From: Streptosporangiaceae bacterium | Lineage (GTDB): Bacteria > Actinomycetota > Actinomycetes > Streptosporangiales > Streptosporangiaceae | DNA length: 44,433 nt | Reading direction: 5' to 3' | NCBI GenBank assembly: GCA_019239975.1 | Contig: JAFAZE010000104.1 | Location: 1 to 44,433, forward strand | Shown: positions 15,710-23,995 of the stretch, piece by piece | How positions within the stretch are numbered: the first letter of the stretch is position 1 | How the letters are laid out: every line of letters starts with the position of its first letter | Notes under the pieces: model-generated | Databases searched by the model: none | Told to the model about the DNA's origin: nothing | Seen by the model: the letters and a program-made list of their open reading frames with translations, nothing else | Made by a program: the position numbers and the translations under genes

Positions 15710-15766
15710 GTTGGCGGTGGCCCAGGAGACCACAACCAGGCAAGCGGCTCCGCAAGGACGCGGAAA

Positions 15767-16312
15767 ATGGACCAGGCAGAGCCCTATAACGACCAAGGCC
15801 AGCCCGAGCGGCAGCGCCAGCCGGAACGCCCACGCCAGCCCGAGCGGCAGGACCGGCCGGAACGGCGGGCCCAGCACGGCCCGGGGCTGCCCGCGCTGAT
15901 CCATCCGGTGATCGCCGGGTACGACGGCTCAACCTCCGCGCGCAACGCCCTCGCCTACGCGGCGGGGATGGCGAAGCGGCTCGGGCGCTCGCTGCTCGTC
16001 GTCTACGTCGCATCGTCCGGCGTCTACTGCGAGCCGCTGACCGGGCAGGTGGTCGGCCTGCCGCGGGACACCGAGGCGCTGGAGCGCTGGCTGCTCACCG
16101 AGCTTGACCAGGTGACCGACCCGGCCGGCCTCGAAGTGCACGTGCGCACCCGGCGCGGGAGCCCGGCCAGGGAGCTCGCCGCCATGGCGGCCGAGCTCAG
16201 CGCGGACGCCCTGGTGATCGGGGCGCCCCAGCATTTCTGGCACCATGTTGCGGGCTCGGTGTCGGGCTGGCTGGCCCGGCATGCCCGCTGCCCCGTGATC
16301 GTCGTCCCCTGA
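15767..16312 (+). CDS. Universal stress protein family (UspA domain)
   Basis: A 181-residue protein. Residues 1-44 are a polar tail with repeated QPER tetrads, followed by one Usp domain: VIAGYDGSTSARNALAYA, VVYVASSGVY and the C-terminal RHARCPVIVVP. Usp proteins bind ATP or AMP and act in stress and dormancy. The ATP loop normally reads G-2x-G-9x-G-S/T; here it is GAPQHFWHHVAGS, with the second Gly replaced by Gln and a shorter spacer, so nucleotide binding may be lost or altered. The ATG follows AAGGA at a rather long distance. It is monocistronic and convergent with tRNA-Leu. Confidence 0.88.
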   Translation: MDQAEPYNDQGQPERQRQPERPRQPERQDRPERRAQHGPGLPALIHPVIAGYDGSTSARNALAYAAGMAKRLGRSLLVVYVASSGVYCEPLTGQVVGLPRDTEALERWLLTELDQVTDPAGLEVHVRTRRGSPARELAAMAAELSADALVIGAPQHFWHHVAGSVSGWLARHARCPVIVVP

Positions 16313-16462
16313 CGCCGCGCCGAGACCCGCCGGCGGTGGCCGAGGCTCGCCGGCGGTGCCGGGCCGATCGCGGGCCGCCTCGTCCCCACTTGCCTGTTCG
16401 CACGGGTAACGCAAACACCATGAGACACGCGCCGGGGCCGCGGGCGGCACGCGAGATTACGC

Positions 16463-16512
16463 GTCGTGGAATCGCGGGGTCGTATACGGCACCCAAACTT
16501 CCGCGATCACGG
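16463..16512. repeat. Dispersed palindromic repeat, copy B
   Basis: A roughly 50-base imperfect palindrome centred on GTATAC (16482-16487). The 29-base half 16484-16512, read on the minus strand, matches copies A and C. It lies between the 3' end of the universal stress gene and the 3' end of tRNA-Leu, so it could act as a bidirectional terminator. Confidence 0.6.
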
Positions 16513-16536
16513 TGCGCTGAACAGGTGCCTCAGCTG

Positions 16537-16619
16537 TGGGCGAGGAGGGATTTGAACCCTCACATCCTTTCGGACACACGGACCTGAACCGTGCGCGTCT
16601 GCCGTTCCGCCACCCGCCC
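16537..16619 (-). tRNA. tRNA-Leu (anticodon CAG)
   Basis: An 83-nt class II tRNA. Acceptor GGGCGGG pairs with CTCGCCC (one G-U), discriminator A at 16537, no encoded CCA. Anticodon stem CACGG/CCGTG holds loop TTCAGGT with anticodon CAG (complement at 16584-16586). A variable arm (GTGTCCGAAAGGATGT) and T-arm GAGGGTTCAAATCCCTC follow. It is divergent from fhaA; a tRNA-Leu beside fhaA is also known in mycobacteria. Confidence 0.95.
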
Positions 16620-16705
16620 GGGCAAGCAGTTAGGTTAGCACGACCTCAGATGCACGTGTACCCCGGATACCATCTGGTACAGAGTTGGGGAAGGGAGGCT
16701 CGCCA

Positions 16706-17464
16706 GTGGGAGTTCTGCAGCGCTTCGAGCGGCGGCTCGAGGGCATGGTGGAGGGGGCCTTCGCGCGCGCCTTCAAGTCGGAACTGCAGCCCGTCGAGGT
16801 CGCCAGCGCGGTCCAGCGCGAGATGGATGACCGGGCGGCCATCGTCGCGCAGGGACGCACCCTGGTGCCGAACGACTTCGTCGTAGAGGTTGCGGGAAGC
16901 GACTACCAGCGCCTGGACGTGTACGCGGAAAGCCTGGGGGTGGAGCTGGCCAACCTGGCCCGGGACTACGCCAAGGAGCAGGGCTACTCGTTCGTCGGCC
17001 CGGTGCGGATGCGGTTCGAGGGCGTACCGGACCTGACAACGGGCACGTTCCGTATCCGGTCCGGGGTGATCCGCGGCTCCACGATCGAGGGCGGCGAGGT
17101 CCGGCAGCCGGCCAGCGACCTGCCGCGGCCGCAGCCCGGCGTCTTCCCCGGCAGGCCACGGCTGATCGTCGCCGGCTCCGGGGCCGGCGCGGAGGCCGCG
17201 GGCCAGCGCACCTACGATCTGCAGACCCCGATGACGCTGCTGGGCAGGGGGACGGACTGCGACCTGCGGCTGGTGGATCCCGGCGTCTCCCGCCACCACG
17301 CGGAACTGCGTGTCGAGGACGGCCAGGTGGTCCTGGTCGACCTGGGCTCCACGAACGGTACCTTCGTCAACGGGCAGCCGGTGCGGCGCGTCGCGCTCAC
17401 CGACGGCACGCACGTCACGCTCGGCCGCACCACGCTGGTTTTCCGCCAGGACGCCGGGTACTAA
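16706..17464 (+). CDS. fhaA: FHA-domain protein FhaA
   Basis: A 252-residue protein. The N-terminal DUF3662 domain (about 1-115, MGVLQRFERRLEGMVEGAFA, LQPVEVASAVQREMDD) is joined by a Pro-rich linker to an FHA domain (about 160-250) with LLGRGTDCDLRLVDPGVSRHHAEL and DLGSTNGTFVNG. The Arg, Ser and Asn phospho-threonine contacts are intact. FhaA binds phosphorylated partners of PknA/PknB, including the MviN pseudokinase in mycobacteria, and regulates peptidoglycan synthesis. The linker is much shorter than in mycobacterial FhaA. GTG 16706 follows GGGAGG by 7 bases; an in-frame TTG at 16685 is rejected because it precedes this site. First gene of the cell-wall cluster. Confidence 0.95.
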   Translation: MGVLQRFERRLEGMVEGAFARAFKSELQPVEVASAVQREMDDRAAIVAQGRTLVPNDFVVEVAGSDYQRLDVYAESLGVELANLARDYAKEQGYSFVGPVRMRFEGVPDLTTGTFRIRSGVIRGSTIEGGEVRQPASDLPRPQPGVFPGRPRLIVAGSGAGAEAAGQRTYDLQTPMTLLGRGTDCDLRLVDPGVSRHHAELRVEDGQVVLVDLGSTNGTFVNGQPVRRVALTDGTHVTLGRTTLVFRQDAGY

Positions 17465-17530
17465 GGCTTACTGGCTAACCTAAAGGCCACCTACCGCAAG
17501 CGACGTAAGAAGCCGAGGAAATCGCACCCA

Positions 17531-18025
17531 ATGAGCGCCCTCACCCTCACCCTCATAAGGGTGGCCTTCCTGGCCGTGTTGTGGCTGTTCGTCATCGCGG
17601 CCATCGGCGTGGTGCGCACCGACCTGTTCGGCAGCTCGGGGTCTCCGTCGCGGCGGGCACGGGCACGCGCACGCGCGCAGCAGGCACCCCGCCAGCCGCA
17701 GCGCCCGCCGCGCCAGCCGCGGCCCGGCCGCAGCACCCCGCGCGTACTCCTGGTGACCGACGGCGCTCTGAAGGGAACGAGCGTCGACCTCGCTGAGCAG
17801 CAAATTACGCTCGGGCGGTCCAATGATGCCACGTTGGTACTCAATGACGACTACGCTTCAAGCCGACATGCCCGGATTTTTCCACAGGACGGACAGTGGA
17901 TCGTTGAAGATCTCGGTTCGACCAACGGCACTTACCTGGACCGCCAGAAGGTGACCCGGCCTATGCCGGTGCCGGTAGGAGTGCCGATCCGCATTGGCAA
18001 GACCGTTCTGGAACTGCGCAGATGA
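17531..18025 (+). CDS. fhaB: FHA-domain membrane protein FhaB (FipA)
   Basis: A 164-residue protein. One N-terminal transmembrane helix (about residues 5-28) and a basic Arg/Pro-rich linker precede a C-terminal FHA domain (about 78-160) with LGRSNDATLVLNDDYASSRHARIF and DLGSTNGTYLD. It presents a phospho-threonine reader at the membrane for PknA/PknB substrates, and links to division and septal growth in mycobacteria. A GAGGA lies about 12 bases before the ATG, a long spacing. Its stop overlaps the pstP start by four bases (ATGA, 18022-18025). Confidence 0.93.
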   Translation: MSALTLTLIRVAFLAVLWLFVIAAIGVVRTDLFGSSGSPSRRARARARAQQAPRQPQRPPRQPRPGRSTPRVLLVTDGALKGTSVDLAEQQITLGRSNDATLVLNDDYASSRHARIFPQDGQWIVEDLGSTNGTYLDRQKVTRPMPVPVGVPIRIGKTVLELRR

Positions 18026-19659
18026 CACTTGCACTCCGCTACTCGGTACGCTCCGACGTCGGCCTCCTCCGCGAGGGGAACGAGGACTCGGCATATGCCG
18101 GCCCGCACCTGCTCGCCGTCGCCGACGGAATGGGCGGCCATGCGGCGGGCGAGGTCGCGAGCGCCGCCGCGATCGCCACACTGGCCGCGCTCGACACCGA
18201 TCGGCCGGAGGCTGATCTGGTCAAGGCGCTGGCCGCAGCCGTCGCGAGCGCGAACATGCGGCTGCAGGAGCTGATCATCTCAGATCCGGCCGTCGAGGGC
18301 ATGGGCACCACGCTGACGGCGCTGCTGTGGTCCGGCGGCCACGCCGCGCTCTGCCATATCGGCGACTCGCGCGCGTACCTGCTCAGGAACGGCGAGCTCT
18401 ACCAGATCACCCACGATCACACGCTGGTCCAGTCGCTGGTCGACGAGGGACGCATCAGCGAGGATGACGTCGCCACCCACCCGCAGCGGTCCCTGCTGCT
18501 CCGGGCGCTGGACGGCAGAACGCTCGCCGACCCGGACCTGTCCACGCACGAGACCGTGGCGGGCGACCGGTACCTGCTGTGCTCGGACGGCCTTTCCGGT
18601 GTCGTGACCGAGGAGACCCTGCAGCACACCCTGAGCACGGTCGGCGACCTGGACAAAGTCGCCCTGCAGCTCGTCGAGCTCGCGATCAGGGGCGGTGGGC
18701 CGGACAACATCACCTGCATAGTGGCCGATGTCGTGGACACCGACACCACGACGCTGCCGCCGACCAGCACCCCGGTCATGGCGGGCGCGGCATCGAACGG
18801 CTCGGCAGCCGAGTTCCGCTCGCTGGCGCGCCAGAACTCGCCCGCGGGCCGGGCCAGGCGGCTCGCCCAGACCGCCCCGCAGCAGACGCTCCCCGACGAT
18901 GACCGTGACCTGCGGTCGGGCTGGGCCAGCCGCAACGGCACGGGCACGGCCGTACGGCCGGAGCGCGACGACGGCGGCAGGCACAGCCACCGGGTGCGCC
19001 GCGGCCGCGCCGGGGACGAGGACGATGATCAGTACGATGACGGCGCGCACGACGGCCGGCGGCGCTGGCCGATCGTCACGACCGCTCTCGTCGTGCTCAT
19101 CGCCGTCGTGCTCGGCGGCGGGTACATAGCCTGGCGCTACGTTCAGGGCCAGTACTACGTCGCCGAGGACAACGGCAACATCGCGATCTTCCGCGGTGTC
19201 AACCAGAGCGTTCTCGGCATCAACCTGTCCAGCCTCTACCAGCGCACGAACGTCCCGGTCACTCAGGTGCCCAGCAGCACCAGGTCGATGGTCAGCCAGA
19301 CCATCTCCGCCACCAACCTGACCGCCGCCGAGGCGATCGTCGGCCAGGTGCGGCGCAGCGTCAGCCAGTGCCGCATCCAGTGGGCCGCCGTGGCGACCTG
19401 GCAGGCCAAGAACGAGGCGTACCAGACGGCGGCCAGCGCGGCCGCCGCGCAGCGGCGGGCGAAGAAGAAGGTGACGGTCACGGTACCGCCACCGCCAGGT
19501 CAGCAGCCCCCGGCCCCGAACCTGGCCGACTGCGCGCCGGCCGCCGCTTTCGGGATCTCGACGGCCGCGTCAGCCAGCAGTTCGCCGCCCGCGACGACGC
19601 CCTCCGGGGGGCCTTCCCCGTCTCCGTCCAAGTCCCCGGCGCCACGGAGATCCGCGTGA
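18022..19659 (+). CDS. pstP: PP2C-family Ser/Thr phosphatase PstP
   Basis: A 545-residue protein. The cytoplasmic PP2C domain (about 1-240) has SDVGLLREGNEDS, DGMGGHAAGE, GDSRAYL, CSDGLSGVV and GPDNITC, supplying the metal-binding Asp residues. A disordered basic/acidic juxtamembrane segment, one transmembrane helix (about 349-371, VTTALVVLIAVVLGGGYIAW) and an extracellular domain of about 170 residues with a Ser/Pro tail follow. It dephosphorylates PknA, PknB, FhaA and envelope enzymes. The start overlaps fhaB, and the stop overlaps rodA (GTGA, 19656-19659), so translation is probably coupled. Confidence 0.95.
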   Translation: MTLALRYSVRSDVGLLREGNEDSAYAGPHLLAVADGMGGHAAGEVASAAAIATLAALDTDRPEADLVKALAAAVASANMRLQELIISDPAVEGMGTTLTALLWSGGHAALCHIGDSRAYLLRNGELYQITHDHTLVQSLVDEGRISEDDVATHPQRSLLLRALDGRTLADPDLSTHETVAGDRYLLCSDGLSGVVTEETLQHTLSTVGDLDKVALQLVELAIRGGGPDNITCIVADVVDTDTTTLPPTSTPVMAGAASNGSAAEFRSLARQNSPAGRARRLAQTAPQQTLPDDDRDLRSGWASRNGTGTAVRPERDDGGRHSHRVRRGRAGDEDDDQYDDGAHDGRRRWPIVTTALVVLIAVVLGGGYIAWRYVQGQYYVAEDNGNIAIFRGVNQSVLGINLSSLYQRTNVPVTQVPSSTRSMVSQTISATNLTAAEAIVGQVRRSVSQCRIQWAAVATWQAKNEAYQTAASAAAAQRRAKKKVTVTVPPPPGQQPPAPNLADCAPAAAFGISTAASASSSPPATTPSGGPSPSPSKSPAPRRSA

Positions 19660-21113
19660 GCAGCATCACAGCCCCGACGCCCGCGGTCAGCAGCGAGCCG
19701 CCCCGGCCCGTGTCCGCGAGCCGGCGGCGAACGGAGCTCATGATGCTGATCTTCGCGGTCGCGGTGGTCGGCTTCGCCTACGCCAGCGTCGGCTTTGGCC
19801 TCAAGGGCCGGCTGCCGTCGGGCATGTTCACCTATCTGCTCGCCTTCATCGTGATCATGGCGCTCGCTCACCTCGCGGTGCGCCGGTTCGCCCCGTATGC
19901 CGACCCGCTGCTGGTGCCGGTCGCGGCGATGCTCAACGGCCTCGGCGTCGTGATGACCTACCGGCTGCAGGAAGCCGGGAGGGACGGAAACCCAGGCGCC
20001 AACGTGAACGGCCACGGCCTGTTCGTGCCCATGAACTCGTCGGCGACGCTGATACAGATCTTCTACACCGCGATCGGCGTCGCCTGCTTCGTGGCCGTCC
20101 TCGTGATGTTCCGTGAGGCCCGCACGCTGCAGCGGTACACCTACACGCTGGGCGCCGCCGGGCTTTTCCTGATCGCGCTGCCCGCCTTGCTGCCGTCGAG
20201 CATCAGCGGGGTCCCGGGCACCGGCGCCAAGATCCAGATAAGCCTCGGCGGGTTCACCCTCCAGCCCGAAGAGTTCGCCAAGCTGGCGCTCGCCGTCTCC
20301 TTCGCCGGCTACCTCGTCGCCAAGCGTGACGCGCTCGCCCTGGCCGGCCGGCGCGTGCTCGGCATCGACCTGCCGCGCGGCCGAGATCTCGGCCCGATCC
20401 TGGTCGTGTGGGGGTTGAGCCTGCTGCTGCTCGTCTTCGAGAGCGACATCGGCACCAGCGCCGTGTTCATGGGCATGTTCGTCGCGATGCTCTACATCGC
20501 CACGTCGCGGACATCCTGGCTGCTGATCGGGTTCCTCCTGTTCGTCGCCGGCGCCTTCACCGCCAGCAAACTGTTCTCCCACGTCGGTGCGCGCTTCAGC
20601 GCCTGGCTGCACCCGTTCACCGCCGTCAACATCCAGAACAGCGCGTTCCAGCTGGTCAAGGGCCTGGAAGGCATGGGCAGCGGCGGACTCCTCGGCAAGG
20701 GCCTCGGCAGCGGCCAGCCGTATCTCACCCCGCTGGTGCAGAGCGACCTGGTGTTCACCGGGTTCGGCGAGGAACTCGGCCTGACCGGGCTGATGGCCCT
20801 CCTGCTGCTGTACGCCCTGATCGCGCAGCGCGGGCTGAGCACGGCGCTGATGGTGAAGGACCCGTTTTCGAAGCTGCTGGCCGGCGGCCTGTCGTTCATG
20901 TTCGCGCTTCAGGTCTTCGTGATCGTGGGCGGCGTGACCAGGCTGATCCCGCTCACCGGCATCACCACGCCGTTCCTGTCGCAGGGCGGCTCCTCGCTGG
21001 TGGCGAGCTGGGTCATGATCGCCGTGCTGGCCAGGCTCAGCGACACCGCGCGGCGGCCGCCGCCGCAGCCGATCCAGGAAGAGGGACTGACACAGGTGGT
21101 GAGCCTGCAGTGA
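19656..21113 (+). CDS. rodA: Peptidoglycan glycosyltransferase RodA (FtsW/RodA/SpoVE family)
   Basis: A 485-residue multi-span membrane protein of the SEDS family, which polymerises lipid II glycan strands for elongation. Family landmarks include IGTSAVFMGMFVAMLY, KGLGSGQPYLTPLVQSDLVF, GFGEELGLTG and the C-terminal GGVTRLIPLTGITTPFLSQGGSSL. A 25-residue polar N-terminus precedes the first helix. The start is GTG 19656, overlapping the pstP stop; longer in-frame starts lie inside pstP and are rejected. Its TGA overlaps the GTG of pbpA, the cognate transpeptidase gene. Confidence 0.95.
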   Translation: MSSITAPTPAVSSEPPRPVSASRRRTELMMLIFAVAVVGFAYASVGFGLKGRLPSGMFTYLLAFIVIMALAHLAVRRFAPYADPLLVPVAAMLNGLGVVMTYRLQEAGRDGNPGANVNGHGLFVPMNSSATLIQIFYTAIGVACFVAVLVMFREARTLQRYTYTLGAAGLFLIALPALLPSSISGVPGTGAKIQISLGGFTLQPEEFAKLALAVSFAGYLVAKRDALALAGRRVLGIDLPRGRDLGPILVVWGLSLLLLVFESDIGTSAVFMGMFVAMLYIATSRTSWLLIGFLLFVAGAFTASKLFSHVGARFSAWLHPFTAVNIQNSAFQLVKGLEGMGSGGLLGKGLGSGQPYLTPLVQSDLVFTGFGEELGLTGLMALLLLYALIAQRGLSTALMVKDPFSKLLAGGLSFMFALQVFVIVGGVTRLIPLTGITTPFLSQGGSSLVASWVMIAVLARLSDTARRPPPQPIQEEGLTQVVSLQ

Positions 21114-22591
21114 ACCGCGCGCTGAAGAGGATTTCGCTCGCCGTTCTGGCCATGTTCCTGCTGCTCCTGATCAACGTGAACTACCTGCAGGGCTTCGACA
21201 CGTCCAGCTTGGCGGCGGAACCGTTCAACACTCGCACGCTGACCAATCAGGTGCAGTACCAGCGCGGTCCCATCGTGACGTCCGACGGGGTGACGATCGC
21301 GGAGTCCAAACCGAGCGGCGACATCTTCAAGTACCAGCGCGCCTACTCCAACGGCCCGGTCTACTCGCCGGTCACCGGCTACGACACCCTCTACAGCCAG
21401 ACCGGGATCGAGTTCGCGGAGAACAACCTGCTGGCCGGCAACGACAACGCGCTCGCCATCCGCAACTTCATCGACATGATCACGAACAAGCCGCGGAAGG
21501 GCGCGACCGTCCAGACCACGATCAACTCCAAGGCGCAGAACGCCGCGTACAACGGCCTGGTGCAGAAGCTGCAGGGCACCGGCCGTTCCGGCGGCGTGGT
21601 GGCGGTCAACCCGCGAACCGGGGCGATCCTGGCGATGGCCTCCTACCCGAGCTACGACCCCAACCAGCTCGCCACGCACGACGGCACTCTGCTCAACACG
21701 CGCGACAAGGCCCTGCTGGCGGACCCGCAGAACCCGCTGCTGGACCGGGCGACCCACGTGACGTTCCCGCCCGGCTCGACCTTCAAGATCATCACCAGTT
21801 CCACGCTGTTGAGCCAGCAGCCCGGCACCAACCCGAACACCCAGGTCGCCTCCCCGACGACCCTGACGCTGCCGCAGACGAGCCACATCCTGCACAACGA
21901 CAACAACACGGTGTGCGGCAACGGCGGCGGCCAGGCGCCGCTGATCACCGCGTTCGCCCAGTCCTGCGACACGACGTTCGCCAAGATCGGCATGGACGTC
22001 GGCGGCCAGGCCCTGAACAACATGGCCACCGCATTCGGGATGAACAGCTCCAGCCTGAAGATCCCGTTCTCGGTGACCCCGAGCAACTACGTCATCCCGC
22101 CGAGCCTGGCGCTGACCGCGTTCTCGGCGATCGGCCAGTTCAGCGACACGGTGACGCCGCTGCAGGAGGCGATGTTCGCCGCGGCCATCGCGAACAACGG
22201 GACGCTGATGAAGCCGTACCTGGTGCAGCAGGTGACCGCGTCCGACCTGTCGGTCGTGCAGCAGGCCACGCCGTCGGTCTTGAGCCAGCCGGTCAGCGCA
22301 TCCGTTGCTAATGAAGTGAAGCAGATGATGACGGCCGTCGTGCAGCAGCCCGACGGCACCGCCAGCGCGTTCAACCAGGCCAGCGTCGGCGTGGAGATCG
22401 CGGGCAAGACGGGCACCGCGCAGAACGGGATCAACAACACCGGACTCAACGACGCGGTGTTCACCGCCTTCGCCCCGGTCGCCAACCCGCAGATCGCCGT
22501 CGGCGTCATAGTCGGCGGCGGAGGCTACGGCGCTTCCGCGGCCGCGCCGATCGCGGTCCAGGTCATCAAGGCGTACCTGGGGATCAAGTGA
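21110..22591 (+). CDS. pbpA: Class B penicillin-binding protein PbpA
   Basis: A 493-residue membrane-anchored transpeptidase. After a short cytoplasmic tail and one helix (about 9-27, LAVLAMFLLLLINVNYLQGF) come a dimerisation/non-penicillin-binding segment and the transpeptidase domain. Its motifs are S223-T-F-K, S285-C-D287 and K433-T-G. The SxN motif therefore ends in Asp, not Asn. It cross-links glycan made by RodA. Start GTG 21110 overlaps the rodA stop; stop TGA overlaps the pknA start (22588-22591). Longer in-frame starts within rodA are rejected. Confidence 0.95.
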   Translation: MNRALKRISLAVLAMFLLLLINVNYLQGFDTSSLAAEPFNTRTLTNQVQYQRGPIVTSDGVTIAESKPSGDIFKYQRAYSNGPVYSPVTGYDTLYSQTGIEFAENNLLAGNDNALAIRNFIDMITNKPRKGATVQTTINSKAQNAAYNGLVQKLQGTGRSGGVVAVNPRTGAILAMASYPSYDPNQLATHDGTLLNTRDKALLADPQNPLLDRATHVTFPPGSTFKIITSSTLLSQQPGTNPNTQVASPTTLTLPQTSHILHNDNNTVCGNGGGQAPLITAFAQSCDTTFAKIGMDVGGQALNNMATAFGMNSSSLKIPFSVTPSNYVIPPSLALTAFSAIGQFSDTVTPLQEAMFAAAIANNGTLMKPYLVQQVTASDLSVVQQATPSVLSQPVSASVANEVKQMMTAVVQQPDGTASAFNQASVGVEIAGKTGTAQNGINNTGLNDAVFTAFAPVANPQIAVGVIVGGGGYGASAAAPIAVQVIKAYLGIK

Positions 22592-23958
22592 GCGACTACC
22601 TGCTGGACGGCCGGTACCGGCTGACCGAGCTGATCGCGTCCGGCGGCATGGGCGAGGTCTGGCGCGGGGTCGACGTCGCGCTGCACCGGCAGGTGGCCGT
22701 CAAGCTGCTGTCCGGCACCCACGCGGGCGACGAGTCGTTCCGCGCCCGGTTCCACGCCGAGGCGCGGTACGCGGCGTCGCTGTCGCACCCGGGCATCGCG
22801 CGGGTCTTCGACTACGGCGAGTCCCGCCAACTCGGCAGCGCCTACCTGATCATGGAGCTGGTGAACGGCGAGCCGCTGTCGGCCATCCTGGACCGCGCCG
22901 GCCGGCTGTCCCCCGGCGTGACGCTGGACATCGTCGCCCAGGCGGCGCGCGCGCTGCACGCCGCGCACCAGGCGGGCATCGTGCACCGCGACATCAAGCC
23001 GGGGAACCTGCTGGTCACCGCCGACGGCACCACGAAGATCACGGACTTCGGCATCGCCACCGCGATGCAGGCCTCGCAGGCGGCGCACCTGACCGCGACC
23101 GGCATCGTGATGGGCACCGCCATGTACGTGTCGCCCGAGCAGGCGACAGGCGCCACGGTGACCGCGGCCTCCGACATCTACTCGCTGGGAATCGTCGCCT
23201 ACGAGTGCCTGGCGGGCACGCCGCCGTTCGTCGCGGATGAGCCGCTCGCGATCGCGATAGCGCACAAGCACGATCCGGTGCCGCCGCTGCCCGATGACGT
23301 GCCGCCCTCCGTCGCGGACCTGGTCATGTCGATGCTGGAGAAGACCCCGGAGGCCAGGCCGGAGACCGCGCGGCACGTCGCGGACCGCGCCGGTGTGCTC
23401 CGCGACGGCATGACGATGTCCGGTCACAGCGGCTATTCACCGGCCGCCGCCACTGCCGGCCCGCGCACGGCTGGCATGCCCGCGCTCCCTTCAGGGGATA
23501 CGGAACGAACGGTGGCTCCCCTGGGGGGAAGGCGCCGCCTCGCGGCCGCGGGAATGAGCCTCGCGCTCTGCGGCGCGGGGGCGATCGTGGCCGTGGTGCT
23601 GGCTTCCGGACACCACCCGGCGATGAGCAGCGTGAAGCCTCCTGGCCAGGAGGCGCGGCAGGCCGCCCCTCCCGCCACGGCGTCGATCGGCGAGATTCCC
23701 GGCGCCGCCAGCCACGGCGGAGGCCGTAGTCTGGAGGCGGTAACGCAGACTACAGCCGGACCAGCCGTACGGTCGGGTCACAGCCACAAGTCTCCGGCCC
23801 CGACCGTGGGCGCCACACCGCCGGTGAGGACACCGACGGCGAGGCCGTCCCCGACGGCATCCGCCAGCAGTTCGGCCTCGAAGTCACCGAAACCGACGGC
23901 GTCGGCAACGGGGACGACGTCAACGAATTCACCGAAGGCATCGGTGAATCAGGGATGA
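22588..23958 (+). CDS. pknA: Ser/Thr protein kinase PknA
   Basis: A 456-residue Hanks-type kinase. The kinase domain (about 9-265) has the glycine loop SGGMGEVW, ATP-anchoring K39 in VAVKLL, catalytic D135 in HRDIKPGN and D153 in DFG, with an activation loop ending SPEQAT. One transmembrane helix (about 312-334, LAAAGMSLALCGAGAIVAVVLA) leads to an extracellular Ser/Thr/Pro-rich tail of about 120 residues without PASTA domains. It phosphorylates division and wall-synthesis proteins together with PknB. GTG 22588 overlaps the pbpA stop by four bases. Confidence 0.95.
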   Translation: MSDYLLDGRYRLTELIASGGMGEVWRGVDVALHRQVAVKLLSGTHAGDESFRARFHAEARYAASLSHPGIARVFDYGESRQLGSAYLIMELVNGEPLSAILDRAGRLSPGVTLDIVAQAARALHAAHQAGIVHRDIKPGNLLVTADGTTKITDFGIATAMQASQAAHLTATGIVMGTAMYVSPEQATGATVTAASDIYSLGIVAYECLAGTPPFVADEPLAIAIAHKHDPVPPLPDDVPPSVADLVMSMLEKTPEARPETARHVADRAGVLRDGMTMSGHSGYSPAAATAGPRTAGMPALPSGDTERTVAPLGGRRRLAAAGMSLALCGAGAIVAVVLASGHHPAMSSVKPPGQEARQAAPPATASIGEIPGAASHGGGRSLEAVTQTTAGPAVRSGHSHKSPAPTVGATPPVRTPTARPSPTASASSSASKSPKPTASATGTTSTNSPKASVNQG

Positions 23959-23995
23959 CACCTACGATGCAGGGTGGTTTGGCAGAGTGCGAGAC

